64,000 bases of DNA from Clostridia bacterium (GTDB taxonomy: Bacteria; Bacillota; Clostridia; Christensenellales; Borkfalkiaceae): the NCBI GenBank assembly GCA_017886575.1, contig JAGHJP010000017.1, forward strand, positions 22,921 through 86,920. Reading direction: 5' to 3'. The notes under the pieces are model-generated. The model was not told where the DNA came from. It searched no databases and saw nothing but the letters and a program-made list of their open reading frames with translations. The position numbers were made by a program, and so were the translations under genes. Shown here in pieces: positions 56,211 through 64,000 of the stretch (the first letter of the stretch is position 1; every line of letters starts with the position of its first letter).

Positions 56211-57292
56211 TTTACGATTTTCCCTCCCGCGATGCGGATCTTGTTGCAGTCCCTGCCGTAGAGCACGCGCTCGGCGTGCGTGCAGGTGACGATGGTCTGG
56301 ACGCCCTGCAGCCTGGATACGAGTTTCTTGCGGCGGGGCAAGTCCAATTCGCTCATCACGTCGTCCAGAATGAGCACGGGGTATTCGCCCGCGCGCTCCC
56401 TGAAAATTTCCAGCTCGGCGAGTTTCAGGGCGAGCGCCGCCGTGCGTGCCTGTCCCTGCGAGGCGTAGCCCTTGGCGTCCAATTCACCGATGGATATTCT
56501 CATATCGTCGCGGTGGGGCCCGACGGTGGTGAACCCGAGGCGCAGATCCTTCTCGTACGCTCCGCTCATTTCCCGTTGAAGGCGCGCGCACACTTCCGCC
56601 TCGTCCCCCTCGTAGACCCTATCCATGCCCAAAGATAACCGTTCGGCGCCGTCGGTGAGATAGGCGTGCGCCTCGGCGGCGAGCGGGGCGAGCCGCGCGG
56701 TAAAATCGGCGCGGGCGCACACCACGCGGGCGGCGTACAGGCAGAGCTGTTCGTCCCACACGGGCAAGGTCTCGAGCACCAGAGACACGTCGCGGTTCTT
56801 CAAAAGCGCGTTGCGCTGTTCCAGGATCTTATTGTACCGCAAAAGGGCGGTGTAGTACCCCCGCGAAAGCTGGGAGATGGAGAGGTTCAGAAACCTTCTG
56901 CGCTCGTCCGGCCCGTCCTGGATGAGCCGCAACTCTCCCGGGGAGAAAAACACGCTGTTGACGTTGCCCAAAAGGTCGGCGTTTTTGGCGATCTTCGTGC
57001 CGTTGACGCGGATCTCGCGGGCGTTTTCGCCGATGTCCGCCTCGATGGACACGTCGCCGTAGCGGTTGGAAGCGAGGGCGGAGATGCGGGCGCGGTCGGC
57101 GCCCGCACGGATGAGCTGGCGGTCGTGGCGGATGCGCAGGGAAGAGCCCGTGCAGAGATAAAAGACCGCCTCGGCGCAGTTGGTCTTGCCCTGGGCGTTC
57201 TTGCCGAACAGGATGTTGAGCCCCGGCGAAAACGAGAACTCCTCCTCCTCGTAATTCCTGAAATTTTTGAGGGACAATTTTTTTATTTGCAT
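56207..57292 (-). CDS. recF: DNA replication/repair protein RecF
   Basis: 361 aa ABC-type ATPase for gap repair. Walker A GKNAQGKTNCAEAV, signature LSRGYYTALLRYN is displaced and the RecF QGQ-type region reads ASQGQARTAALALKLAE, with Walker B YPVLILDDVMSELD and VTCTHAERV at the end. It is read divergently from dnaA, not downstream of it, and dnaN is not between them. Ribosome site is weak. Confidence 0.95.
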   Translation of the reverse strand: MQIKKLSLKNFRNYEEEEFSFSPGLNILFGKNAQGKTNCAEAVFYLCTGSSLRIRHDRQLIRAGADRARISALASNRYGDVSIEADIGENAREIRVNGTKIAKNADLLGNVNSVFFSPGELRLIQDGPDERRRFLNLSISQLSRGYYTALLRYNKILEQRNALLKNRDVSLVLETLPVWDEQLCLYAARVVCARADFTARLAPLAAEAHAYLTDGAERLSLGMDRVYEGDEAEVCARLQREMSGAYEKDLRLGFTTVGPHRDDMRISIGELDAKGYASQGQARTAALALKLAELEIFRERAGEYPVLILDDVMSELDLPRRKKLVSRLQGVQTIVTCTHAERVLYGRDCNKIRIAGGKIVK

Positions 57293-57318
57293 AATCTTGA
57301 AATGAGAGGCAAAATCAC

Positions 57319-57347
57319 TTTCTTTTCGGCGGATTTTGTATTATAAT
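57319..57347 (+). promoter_or_regulatory. Candidate dnaA promoter
   Basis: TATAAT (57342-57347) with a weak -35 TTTCTT at 17-nt spacing. It lies inside the recF leader. Confidence 0.5.
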
Positions 57348-57357
57348 GGATAGTACG

Positions 57358-57386
57358 ATTATACCACATTCTCGGGAAAAACGCAA
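57358..57386 (-). promoter_or_regulatory. SigA promoter of recF
   Basis: Minus strand TTGCGT, 17 nt, extended -10 TGGTATAAT. It faces the dnaA promoter: predicted starts of the two are only a few bases apart (about 57351 and 57354), so the polymerase footprints exclude each other. Confidence 0.65.
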
Positions 57387-57406
57387 AAACTTTTGAGAGG
57401 GAAAAC

Positions 57407-58747
57407 ATGACCGAAAAGACGCAAATCGATTTTATCTGGAAAAAAATAAGCGAGAAGGCGCAGAAACTCATCCCGCAGATGACCTACTCGGCATACGTGG
57501 AACCCATCGTGCCCGTGGACATCGCCGGGCGCAAGATCGTCCTGCGCGTCGTTTCGGAGATGGGCGCGGACATCCTCATGAAAAAGTACGTCGACCAGCT
57601 CAAAGAGGCGGTCGTACAGGCAGGCGCGGGCCTGACCGGGTTCATCTTCGTCGTGGACGGCAGCGACGTGTACACCATGGAAAACGCCGCCGCCGAGGAG
57701 GACGACTTCGAACCCCTGCCCATCGACAAGCGGTTCACCTTCGAGTCCTTCGTACCCGGGCCCTCCAATAAATTCGTGTACGCGGCGGCGAAGGCGGTGG
57801 CGGAAAACCCGGGCGCCTCCTTCAACCCCCTCTTCATCTATGGCAGTACGGGCCTCGGCAAGACCCACCTGATGCAGGCGATCGCCAACGACATCCGCGA
57901 AAAAAAGCCCTCGATGAAGGTACTGTATACCACCTGCGAAAAGTTCCTGAACGAAGTCATCGACAACATGCTGACCAAGAACGGCGGGCGGGACAAGGAC
58001 GCCCTCTTCCGCGCGCACTACCGCAACGCCGACGTGCTTCTGGTGGACGACATTCAGTTCATTTCCAAAAAACTCGCCGTGCAGGAGGCGTTTTTCCACA
58101 CCTTCAACGAACTGTTCGCGCAGAACAAGCAGATCATCATCTCCTCCGACCGTCCCCCCAAGGAGATCGCCGCCCTCGAAGACAGGCTGCGCACCCGCTT
58201 CGAAGGGGGACTGACCGCGGACATACAACCGCCCGACCTGGAGACCAAGATCGCCATCTTAAAGCGCAAAGCGCTCGAAAAGAAGTGCGTGCTGCCCGAG
58301 GACGTCCTGGAATTTCTCGCCAAGGATTCGGGCACGGACGTGCGCACCCTCGAAGGCAGGCTGACCAAACTGCTGTTTGCCGCCAAACTGCACGAAGAAC
58401 CCATCTCCCTGAAACTCGCCAAGCTGGCGCTGAGCGAATCGGTGCCCGAAGAGCAGGAGACAGTCACGCCCGAAGCGGTCATCAAGAGCGTGTGTTCGTA
58501 CTATAAAATTTCCAAGACCGAACTTTTGGGCAAGAACAAAAAGCAGGAGATCGTGCGCGCACGGCAGATATGCGCCTATCTCATGTGCGAGATGCTCTCC
58601 CTGCCCCTCGTCAACGTCGGCAAACTCCTTGCCCGCGACCATGCGACCATCATCCACTCCCGCGACAAGATCGCCGATTTCATCAAGATCAACGACCGCG
58701 TGGCAAAGGACGTGGACGACATCAAGAACATCGTCTTAAAGCAGTAA
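57407..58747 (+). CDS. dnaA: Chromosomal replication initiator DnaA
   Basis: 446 aa. Domain I (1-~85) ends with ILMKKYVDQL. The AAA+ domain has GSTGLGKTHLMQAIAND, VDDIQFISKK and SDRPPKEI. Domain IV carries the DNA-binding signature ARDHATIIHSRDKI. GAGAGGG 5 nt before the ATG. Followed by hairpin array B and mnmG; no rpmH, rnpA or dnaN is near. Confidence 0.97.
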   Translation: MTEKTQIDFIWKKISEKAQKLIPQMTYSAYVEPIVPVDIAGRKIVLRVVSEMGADILMKKYVDQLKEAVVQAGAGLTGFIFVVDGSDVYTMENAAAEEDDFEPLPIDKRFTFESFVPGPSNKFVYAAAKAVAENPGASFNPLFIYGSTGLGKTHLMQAIANDIREKKPSMKVLYTTCEKFLNEVIDNMLTKNGGRDKDALFRAHYRNADVLLVDDIQFISKKLAVQEAFFHTFNELFAQNKQIIISSDRPPKEIAALEDRLRTRFEGGLTADIQPPDLETKIAILKRKALEKKCVLPEDVLEFLAKDSGTDVRTLEGRLTKLLFAAKLHEEPISLKLAKLALSESVPEEQETVTPEAVIKSVCSYYKISKTELLGKNKKQEIVRARQICAYLMCEMLSLPLVNVGKLLARDHATIIHSRDKIADFIKINDRVAKDVDDIKNIVLKQ

Positions 58748-58856
58748 ACGGGTCTTTCGGCCGGTGCATGCCCGCATATAACGATATTTTGAAGGACGGC
58801 ACTCTTCTTAATCGGCGAACTTAAAAGCAAGCCCACGGCTCGCGCAACTGAGGTTC

Positions 58857-59323
58857 CCAAAGGAGCGTTGCTCCTTTGGTGGGGTCAAGGGGTGAAACCC
58901 CTTGCTGTATCGTGAACTTATCAAGCAAGGCGCCGCCTTGCGCTGAATATCGCCGAAAGGCGATTTAAACGCGGGCATGCCCGCGTTGGATGCGGCGCAT
59001 GCGCCGTTTTAGAAAGGCTGTTTTTTTGCGGGAACACCGTTCCCGCACCCTGCCAAAGGGACACCGTCCCTTTGGAAACCCGCGTTGCGCAAGGCAAAGC
59101 CTTACTTATAGGGTTCCATTTTTTCAAGGGGCTTCGCCCCTTATAAACCCCGCGAAGGGCGTAACGCTCTCCCGACACCCATATTGCGCAAGGCGAAGCC
59201 TTGCTTGATATGTTCGGGATATCGGGGGCGCTGCCCCCGACCCCGCAAAAGGCTCCGCCCTTTGAACCCGCCAAAGGGACACCGTCCCTTTGGAAACCCA
59301 TATTGCGCAAGGCAGAGCCTTGC
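58857..59323. repeat. Array of short triloop hairpins (array B)
   Basis: Same class as array A, downstream of dnaA. Clear units: 58857-58879 CCAAAGGAGC-gtt-GCTCCTTTGG; 58886-58904 CAAGGGGT-gaa-ACCCCTTG; 58925-58941 GCAAGGC-gcc-GCCTTGC; 58949-58964 ATCGCC-gaaa-GGCGAT; 58968-58987 AACGCGGGCATGCCCGCGTT; 59028-59046 GCGGGAAC-acc-GTTCCCGC; 59053-59075 and 59271-59293 CCAAAGGGAC-acc-GTCCCTTTGG; 59126-59142 AAGGGGC-ttc-GCCCCTT; 59188-59204 and 59307-59323 GCAAGGC-nnn-GCCTTGC; 59222-59240 TCGGGGGC-gct-GCCCCCGA. Longer pieces such as CCATATTGCGCAAGGC repeat within the array. Confidence 0.85.
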
Positions 59324-59389
59324 TTTGTGTTCAAAATAAAAAAATCAGGGGCGGCGACGCCTTTTTTTCAAAAAAAAGGAACGACAGCA

Positions 59390-61270
59390 ATGGACGAAAA
59401 GGAGAAAGACAACTACATCATCGGGACGTACGACGCCGCCGTCATCGGGACGGGACATGCCGGGTGCGAAGCCGCCCTTGCCCTGGCGAGGACGGGCATA
59501 AAGACGGTCATGCTCACCCTCAACCTCGATTCCATCGGGTTCATGCCCTGCAATCCCTCCATCGGCGTGACGGCGAAGGGACACCTGGTGCGCGAGATAG
59601 ACGCGCTGGGCGGCGAGATGGGGCTGAACGCCGACAAGACCGCCCTGCAGATACGCATGCTGAACGTCGGTAAGGGCGCGGCAGTGCAGTCCCTGCGCGC
59701 ACAATCGGACAAGAACGCCTATCACCGCGAAATGAAGCGCACCCTGGAAAGCTGCCCGAACCTGCGCATTTTACAGGCGGAAGTCGCCGATATCCTGACG
59801 GAAAACGGCGCGGTGACAGGCGTAAAGACGGCATTCGGCGGCGTTATCCGCTGCCGCGCGGTCATCGTGTGCACGGGCGTCTATCTCAACTCCGAGACCA
59901 TCACGGGCGATTTCGTGCAGAGATCGGGACCGAACGGATTTCAGCGCGCCTCGTACCTCACCGACTGCCTGCAGCGGCTAGGGTTCAAGATCATGCGGTT
60001 CAAGACGGGCACGCCCGCGCGCGTGGACGGCAGGACGGTGCATTTTGAAAAGTGCGAAGTGCAGCGGGGCGACGACGACATATACCCCTTCTCCTTCCTC
60101 ACCGAAAAACTGCCCGAAAACAGGGCGGTCTGTTACCTCACCTATACCAACGAACGCACCCATGCCATCATTTTAGACAATCTGGACCGTTCCCCCCTCT
60201 ACAACGGCACCATCCTCTCCACGGGGCCGCGGTACTGTCCGTCCATCGAGACCAAGGTGGTGCGCTTCCGCGACAAAGCGCGCCATCAGCTCTTTTTGGA
60301 ACCGGAGGGCGCGAACACAAACGAGATATACGTGCAGGGAATGTCCTCATCCATGCCCCATGACGTGCAGGAGGCGATGTACCACACCGTGGCGGGGCTC
60401 GAGGACTGCCTGTTCACCCGTTACGCCTATGCCATCGAATACGACTGCATCGACGCCCTGGACATTCTGCCCACCCTCGAATATAAAAAGGTGAAGGGGC
60501 TGTATACAGCGGGACAGATCAACGGCACGAGCGGCTATGAAGAGGCGGCGGCGCAGGGGCTGATGGCGGGACTGAACGCCTCGCTCGCCCTGCGCGGCAA
60601 ACCGCCCCTGGTGCTCCGCCGCGACCAGGCATACATCGGCGTGCTCATCGACGACCTCGTGACCAAGGGCACGGACGAGCCCTACCGCATGATGACCTCC
60701 CGCGCCGAACACCGCATTTTCCTGCGGCAGGACAACGCCGATTTCCGCCTGACCGAGATCGGCCACGCCTGCGGGCTGGTGACGGAGGAGCGTTACGCCG
60801 TCTACCAAAGGCGGAAGGCGCAGTACGAAGAGGCGCTGCGCGCCCTGGACGAGCGCGTTTCCCCGAAAGCCGCCGGCGCCTTCGTGGAAAAGTACGGCTT
60901 CGGCAAACTGACGAGCGGCATTTCCTATGCGGACATGCTCCGCCGCGGCATTCCGCTCAAAGACGTGCGCGCGGCGTTCGGCATTCTGCAGGGATATCCC
61001 GCCGATATTCTGCAGACGGCGGAGATCGCCGTGCGGTACGAAGGGTACCTGAAACAGGGCTACGAACAGATCGAACGGGCAAAGAAACTGGAGGACAAGC
61101 GGCTGCCCCCCGATATGGACTACCTCTCCCTGGAAGGACTGCGCCTGGAAGCGCGGGAAAAATTGGACAAGGTGCGCCCGCTCAACCTGGGACAGGCGGG
61201 GCGCATTTCGGGCGTCAGCCCCGCAGACGTCGCCGTGCTGATGGTGTGGCTGTCGTCCCATCGGAAATAG
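59390..61270 (+). CDS. mnmG: tRNA uridine-5-carboxymethylaminomethyl modification enzyme MnmG
   Basis: 626 aa FAD enzyme that, with MnmE, modifies U34 of tRNAs. FAD loop AAVIGTGHAGCEAALALAR, GFMPCNPSIGVTAKGHLVREIDALGG, CGVYLNS-type TGVYLNSE, and the C-terminal GRISGVSPADVAVLMVWL are present. The open frame extends 63 codons upstream into array B, but AAAGGA 9 nt before this ATG and family conservation fix the start. mnmE is not in the window. Confidence 0.96.
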   Translation: MDEKEKDNYIIGTYDAAVIGTGHAGCEAALALARTGIKTVMLTLNLDSIGFMPCNPSIGVTAKGHLVREIDALGGEMGLNADKTALQIRMLNVGKGAAVQSLRAQSDKNAYHREMKRTLESCPNLRILQAEVADILTENGAVTGVKTAFGGVIRCRAVIVCTGVYLNSETITGDFVQRSGPNGFQRASYLTDCLQRLGFKIMRFKTGTPARVDGRTVHFEKCEVQRGDDDIYPFSFLTEKLPENRAVCYLTYTNERTHAIILDNLDRSPLYNGTILSTGPRYCPSIETKVVRFRDKARHQLFLEPEGANTNEIYVQGMSSSMPHDVQEAMYHTVAGLEDCLFTRYAYAIEYDCIDALDILPTLEYKKVKGLYTAGQINGTSGYEEAAAQGLMAGLNASLALRGKPPLVLRRDQAYIGVLIDDLVTKGTDEPYRMMTSRAEHRIFLRQDNADFRLTEIGHACGLVTEERYAVYQRRKAQYEEALRALDERVSPKAAGAFVEKYGFGKLTSGISYADMLRRGIPLKDVRAAFGILQGYPADILQTAEIAVRYEGYLKQGYEQIERAKKLEDKRLPPDMDYLSLEGLRLEAREKLDKVRPLNLGQAGRISGVSPADVAVLMVWLSSHRK

Positions 61271-61285
61271 ACCGTATATTCCCCT

Positions 61286-61328
61286 GCCGCGACGGCATTT
61301 TGCCGCCGCGGCGGTTTTTTTTACAAAA
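61286..61328 (+). terminator. Intrinsic terminator after mnmG
   Basis: GCCGCGACGGCA / TGCCGCCGCGGC stem (one mismatch) followed by GGTTTTTTTT. A second small hairpin, AAAAGCCGACGGCTTTTTT at 61346-61365, follows. Confidence 0.85.
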
Positions 61329-61426
61329 AAATACCCTTACGGACAAAAGCCGACGGCTTTTTTGCGGCATGGTTTGTTATTGTATTCCCTGAAACGTGAA
61401 AGCATTCAAAATGCGGAGGTGAAACC

Positions 61427-63727
61427 ATGCCTACTTTCAGACGGCCGAAAATACGGGAGCACGACATTTTGCTGTACGGCGGGCTGCTCGCCTGCGTCCT
61501 GTTACTCGCCTTCGTCGGCGGACAGGGCGAGCCATATGCCTTCGCCCTCTTTTTCGCCATGGCGGCGGAGGGGCTGAACCTGCCCCTCGCCTGCCTGTTC
61601 TTTCTGCTGTCGGGCGTTCTGACCCTGAACGCCGAAAAGATGATCGTATACGGCTGCCAGGCGCTGTTCCTATTCGTCGCCTTCTTCATCTTCCGCCGCC
61701 TGGGGGGCAAAAACCGGCTGCTCGCCGCGCTCTTCGCCCCGGTCGCCATGGTCTTTTTCGTCCTGCTCTTCCCCCTCGAACCCTACCAGATCTTTGCGGG
61801 GATCCCCGTTCTTTGGCAGAAGATCGTCATTGCCGCCGCCCTGTTTTTGCTGAGCCTCTTCTTCCGCGCGGCGCTCTCCGTCATCCTCTTCAAACTGACC
61901 AAATGCCGCCTTTCGCGGGAAGAACTCCTGTGCGTCGCGCTCTTTTTGTGCACCGTAGCGACGGGGCTCTACAAATGTTTCGGTCCCCTCGTCTACTTTG
62001 CCGCCGCCCTGTTTGCCGTACTGTTTTGCATTGCGACGATGAAAAACGCGGGCGCCGTGGTGTTCGCCCTGCTGTGCGCCCTGCCGCCCGCCCTGACGGA
62101 ATTTTCCCTTTCTCCCCTCGCGTTATATGCGATATACGCGGGCATGGGGCTGTTCTTTTACCCCTCCGGCAAATTCCCGTGCGTGCTCGCCGTCGCCTTC
62201 GCCTTTCTTGCGGTGCAGTTTTGCGGCGGGCTGTACGGCGCCGACGCGGCGACCATCGCCTTCACCCTGCTCTCCTGCGGCGTGCCCTGCGTCCTCTTTT
62301 TGTGCGTTCCCGCCGCCGCGCTCAAAGCCGCCGAAAAGAAACTCGTCTTTTACCGCGAAAACCATCTGAACCGCATTGCCGTCAACCGCAACCGCGCCGC
62401 CATCGGCGAACGGCTGTTTGCCCTCTCCAACGTGTTCCGCCGCATCGAGAACACGTTCGACGCGCTGTCGGGCGACGAGAGCGGCGGAGAAGAGAACGCC
62501 CGCAAACACATCCGCGAACAGATAGAAACACGACTGTGTGCTTCCTGCCGGAACGCCGAAAAGTGCCGCGCTTTGGGCATGGGCGGCGCGCTGGACATGC
62601 TGGTTGCCGTCGGATGCGCCAAGGGGAAGGCGGGGCTCGTCGACCTGCCCGCCGTGCTCAGCTCCAACTGCGTCAACGCGGGCGGCGTGCTGTTCTGCCT
62701 CAACGGCCAGCTCGGCGAATACCGAAAATACATGCTGGAAGCCGAAAACGCCCGCTCGGGCAGGCAGCTGATGTCCTCACAGGCGCAGGGCGTGAGCGAA
62801 CTGTTGAAGCACATCGCCCTCGAACAGAGCCAGCCCCTGAGCGTGTTCGACGAAAAGGAACGGGCGCTTTACGCCGCGCTCGCCAAAAAGGGGGTCATCT
62901 GCTCGGAGATACTCGTCTACGGCGAAGAGGAGAACGTCTCCGTCACGCTGACCGTTTTCGGCCGCTGCGAAAACGCGAAGATCGTGAAAGCCGCCGAAGA
63001 GGTGCTGGGCATGCCCATGATGACGGGGGAAAAACTTGTGCTTGCCAAGGACAAATTCTGCTATGTTCTGCGCAAGAAGCCGCGCTTCGACGCGGCGTTC
63101 GGCGTTGCCGCGATGAAGAAGAAGGGCGAAGCGGAGAGCGGCGACACCCACTCGGTCATCCGCATCGACGAAAAGCGATTTCTCGCCGCCCTGTCGGACG
63201 GCATGGGCAGCGGCCCCGCCGCCAGGCGCATCTCTGAGAGCGCGCTCTCCCTTCTGGAAAGTTTTTACCGCGCGGGCATGCCCGGGGATACCGTCCTTTC
63301 CACGGTCAACAAACTGCTCACCTTCAACCGCGAGGAGAGTTTTGCCTGCATCGACCTCGCCGCGGTCGACCTGGACAGCGGCAGGGCGGACATCGTGAAG
63401 ATCGGCTCTCCCCTCGGGTTCATCTTTTCCGAGGGGACCATCCGCGTACTGGAGGGCGAAGGGCTGCCCCTCGGGATGCTGGACGAACTGCACCCCACCA
63501 CCCTGTCCGTACAACTCGGCGAGAACGACATTCTGGTCTTCCTCTCGGACGGCGTCACCGACGCCTTCGGCTCCTCCTCCGACCTGTTCGACTATCTGAA
63601 GACCCTCTCCCCCCTGAACCCGCAGGCGCTGGCAGACGACATTCTGCACACCGCCCTCCGCCGCACGGACGGCTTGGCGCGGGACGACATGACCACTCTC
63701 GCCGTGCGCATTTTCACCGCAGCCTAA
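61427..63727 (+). CDS. spoIIE: Stage II sporulation protein E-like PP2C phosphatase
   Basis: 766 aa. About ten TM helices cover residues 10-310, a middle regulatory region follows (with C-x2-C clusters CASCRNAEKC around 372-381), and the C-terminal PP2C-type serine phosphatase holds LSDGMGSGPAARRISESAL, FNREESFACIDLAAVDLDSGRADIVKIG and VFLSDGVTDAF. This is the SpoIIE architecture, which dephosphorylates SpoIIAA at the forespore septum to release sigma F. GGAGG 7 nt before the ATG. Its presence argues for real sporulation capacity. Confidence 0.95.
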   Translation: MPTFRRPKIREHDILLYGGLLACVLLLAFVGGQGEPYAFALFFAMAAEGLNLPLACLFFLLSGVLTLNAEKMIVYGCQALFLFVAFFIFRRLGGKNRLLAALFAPVAMVFFVLLFPLEPYQIFAGIPVLWQKIVIAAALFLLSLFFRAALSVILFKLTKCRLSREELLCVALFLCTVATGLYKCFGPLVYFAAALFAVLFCIATMKNAGAVVFALLCALPPALTEFSLSPLALYAIYAGMGLFFYPSGKFPCVLAVAFAFLAVQFCGGLYGADAATIAFTLLSCGVPCVLFLCVPAAALKAAEKKLVFYRENHLNRIAVNRNRAAIGERLFALSNVFRRIENTFDALSGDESGGEENARKHIREQIETRLCASCRNAEKCRALGMGGALDMLVAVGCAKGKAGLVDLPAVLSSNCVNAGGVLFCLNGQLGEYRKYMLEAENARSGRQLMSSQAQGVSELLKHIALEQSQPLSVFDEKERALYAALAKKGVICSEILVYGEEENVSVTLTVFGRCENAKIVKAAEEVLGMPMMTGEKLVLAKDKFCYVLRKKPRFDAAFGVAAMKKKGEAESGDTHSVIRIDEKRFLAALSDGMGSGPAARRISESALSLLESFYRAGMPGDTVLSTVNKLLTFNREESFACIDLAAVDLDSGRADIVKIGSPLGFIFSEGTIRVLEGEGLPLGMLDELHPTTLSVQLGENDILVFLSDGVTDAFGSSSDLFDYLKTLSPLNPQALADDILHTALRRTDGLARDDMTTLAVRIFTAA

Positions 63728-63755
63728 ACATTCACGAAAATTTTCGGGAAACATA

Positions 63756-63785
63756 TTGACAACGGCAGACGGAACGTGTTATATT
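63756..63785 (+). promoter_or_regulatory. SigA promoter of the last lipoprotein gene
   Basis: TTGACA, 18 nt, TATATT with extended -10 TG one base before it. Confidence 0.7.
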
Positions 63786-63811
63786 ATAAATACATAAGGA
63801 GGAATATTTTC

Positions 63812-64000
63812 ATGAAAAAAATACTGCGTTTTTCTGCACTCGCCCTTATCTGCGCAACGCTCCTTGCGGGACTGACGGGATGCGGCGGCTATGACACCGA
63901 AAGCATGACCTACGGCGGCGAAAAAGGGAGCATGATCTTTTTCGGCATCAATTACAATCAGGAAAACAGCCGTTCGGAAGGCGTGACCATAGAGGTGAAC
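63812..64000 (+). CDS. Putative lipoprotein, truncated by the window end
   Basis: First 63 codons only. AAGGAGG precedes the ATG. MKKILRFSALALICATLLAGLTGC is a lipoprotein signal with lipobox LTGC (C24). The mature part starts GGYDTESMTYGGEKGSMIFFGINYNQENSRSEGVTIEVN. No family recognised from this much. Confidence 0.75.
   Translation, partial: MKKILRFSALALICATLLAGLTGCGGYDTESMTYGGEKGSMIFFGINYNQENSRSEGVTIEVN

Noticed and set aside
53166-56261. Plus-strand open frame of ~1031 codons across plsX, vanW and PHP genes
   Set aside because: Shadow of three well-supported minus-strand genes; no start signal or domain.
57293-57406. oriC with DnaA boxes upstream of dnaA
   Set aside because: Only TTATACCACA, with an extra base, is visible; no TTATCCACA cluster. 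The gap is fully used by two promoters.
58921-59334. Minus-strand 137-codon frame in array B
   Set aside because: The peptide merely repeats translations of palindromes (SKGTVSLW and similar), and structure rather than coding is conserved.
59201-59389. N-terminal extension of MnmG through hairpin array B
   Set aside because: The extension translates hairpin repeats; the conserved protein starts at the ATG at 59390 with its own ribosome site.

Overview
The window is a chromosomal segment of a high-G+C, low-redundancy genome from the class Clostridia (Bacillota). Supporting evidence is the mcsA-mcsB-clpC cluster, dnaG-rpoD, plsX-rnc-smc, a tryptophan T-box, many SigA-type promoters (TTGnnn-N17-TATAAT), SpoIIE and CotF-like spore-coat proteins (so a spore former), and surface-anchored beta-glucan hydrolases that suit a gut lifestyle. 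A finer placement (for example Christensenellales) is only a guess. I saw no rRNA, tRNA, CRISPR array, prophage or insertion sequence.

Layout. 0-4.9 kb, minus strand: 5-formyl-THF cyclo-ligase, alanine racemase, zinc-ribbon coiled coil, Nif3-like protein, TrmK and the housekeeping sigma factor. 5-8.6 kb: primase (TTG start), dGTPase-like HD protein and a short-chain dehydrogenase. 8.7-14.1 kb: a compact shikimate/chorismate operon aroC-aroB-aroA-aroE-aroQ-aroK. 14.1-16.1 kb: secreted metallo-beta-lactamase-fold protein and a patatin. 16.2-21 kb: clpC, mcsB and mcsA with no ctsR; a membrane-anchored XRE regulator sits in its place. 21-24.9 kb: a 23-bp tandem-repeat spacer, a RecD-like helicase, two spore-coat-type small proteins, nth and a DUF3343 gene. 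24.9-31.4 kb: a PLP enzyme, two small unknown proteins, an S41 protease and a large unknown 12-TM protein behind a perfect consensus promoter. 32.3-38.6 kb: HemW, an MGMT-like protein, a polytopic membrane protein, LepA, and a divergent LysR/aldo-keto reductase pair. 38.7-44.1 kb: divergent GH5 lipoprotein and domain-swapped, membrane-tethered GH3. 44.3-47.5 kb: a Trp T-box controlling an ABC importer. 47.7-54.3 kb: ftsY, smc, rnc, plsX. 54.4-57.3 kb: VanW, PHP, RecF. 57.4-64 kb, plus strand: dnaA, mnmG, spoIIE and the start of a lipoprotein gene.

The least explained structures are two arrays of short perfect hairpins (48616-48938 and 58857-59323). Their stems are 5-11 bp and nearly all loops are exactly 3 nt. 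The two arrays share words such as GCAAGGC-nnn-GCCTTGC. Next come a dispersed intergenic GGGCATGCCC palindrome, the 23-bp tandem repeat at 21.4 kb, and the unknown membrane protein at 29-31 kb. Aromatic metabolism appears twice: the window encodes synthesis up to chorismate, and it also senses uncharged tRNA-Trp to induce an importer of the family used for tryptophan.
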